Assembly: GCA_002746475.1 (NCBI GenBank)
Contig: PDOX01000028.1
Coordinates: 1 to 7,685 of the forward strand
Reading direction: 5' to 3'
DNA length: 7,685 nucleotides
Origin: a candidate division SR1 bacterium
Lineage (GTDB): Bacteria; Patescibacteriota; Gracilibacteria; Absconditabacterales; Absconditicoccaceae
Part shown: positions 7,484 through 7,685 of the stretch, in pieces
Position numbering within the stretch: the stretch's first letter is position 1
Layout of the letters: each line of letters opens with the position of its first letter
The notes under the pieces: model-generated
The model's database searches: none
Seen by the model: the letters and a program-made list of their open reading frames with translations, nothing else
What the model was told of the DNA's origin: nothing
Made by a program: the position numbers and the translations under genes

Positions 7484-7685
7484 ATGTTCAAACGACTAAA
7501 AAATCTATTCACCAACAATCCCACCCCGATGAATACCATCACCATCAACAAAAATGCAATACTCAATAATTATAAAACATTTCAAGCATACAAACCTGAT
7601 CATGCTATTTTCCCAGTAGTAAAATCTAATGCCTATGGACATGGACTAGAACAAATATGTAAAATTTTAGAAAAAACAGATGCTC
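7484..7685 (+). CDS. alr: Alanine racemase, N-terminal part (runs off window)
   Basis: Alr interconverts L- and D-alanine with pyridoxal phosphate and supplies D-Ala for peptidoglycan. The first 67 codons are present. After a short leader the sequence follows the family start: a beta strand and helix NTITINKNAILNNYKTF, then FPVVKSNAYGHGLEQI, where Lys47 in VVKSNAYGHG is the lysine that carries PLP. Two starts are possible: ATG at 7484 (MFKRLKNLF, giving a 15-residue extension) or the internal ATG at 7529, which gives the more usual N-terminus. No in-frame TGA occurs in the visible part. The gene follows miaA by 174 bases on the same strand, with a repeat element between them. A related YggS- or lysine-racemase-like fold-III protein cannot be fully excluded from 67 residues, but the motif favours Alr. 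Confidence 0.87.
   Translation, partial: MFKRLKNLFTNNPTPMNTITINKNAILNNYKTFQAYKPDHAIFPVVKSNAYGHGLEQICKILEKTDA

Overview
The window comes from a bacterium that reads UGA as glycine (genetic code 25). That code is known from the candidate phyla Absconditabacteria (SR1) and Gracilibacteria, and I cannot tell which of the two this is. The evidence is internal. The tRNA-modifying gene miaA on the plus strand is intact only if eight in-frame TGA codons are read through, and one of them sits at the conserved glycine of the family motif VGGTGLY. The minus-strand genes are likewise open only if TGA is a sense codon; tryptophan is still written TGG, and only TAA and TAG close genes. The DNA is AT-rich, and the plus strand has more C than G over most of its length, including where genes lie on the plus strand.

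Layout. Bases 1-247 hold no gene. They contain GC-rich palindromic repeats in an AT-rich background, one of which forms a good intrinsic terminator for the minus-strand gene that ends at 248. Bases 248-4833 (minus) hold one very long gene for a cell-surface protein. It has a type IV prepilin-like N-terminus followed by well over a thousand residues of cysteine-rich, mosaic extracellular sequence that includes a thrombospondin-type-1-like module. A frame change near 1028-1033 splits it into an open frame of 1289 codons and a downstream fragment; removing one GT from a short GTGTGT run joins them into a protein of about 1527 residues. Upstream on the same strand, after a 93-base AT-rich gap, lies a gene for a 374-residue secreted, mostly helical protein of unknown function (4927-6051).

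Bases 6052-6328 are a divergent intergenic region with a clear extended -10 promoter pointing at miaA. miaA (6329-7309, plus) is complete. Bases 7310-7483 carry a palindromic repeat element, and at 7484 an alanine racemase gene begins and runs off the window.

How the genes fit together. The two minus-strand genes both encode exported proteins and could be co-expressed. The long prepilin-like protein is a candidate attachment or host-contact factor, which would suit the episymbiotic or predatory life described for these phyla, but that role is inference. miaA and alr are housekeeping genes for tRNA modification and for D-alanine supply to peptidoglycan. Any standard-code annotation of this window would break nearly every gene into pieces.
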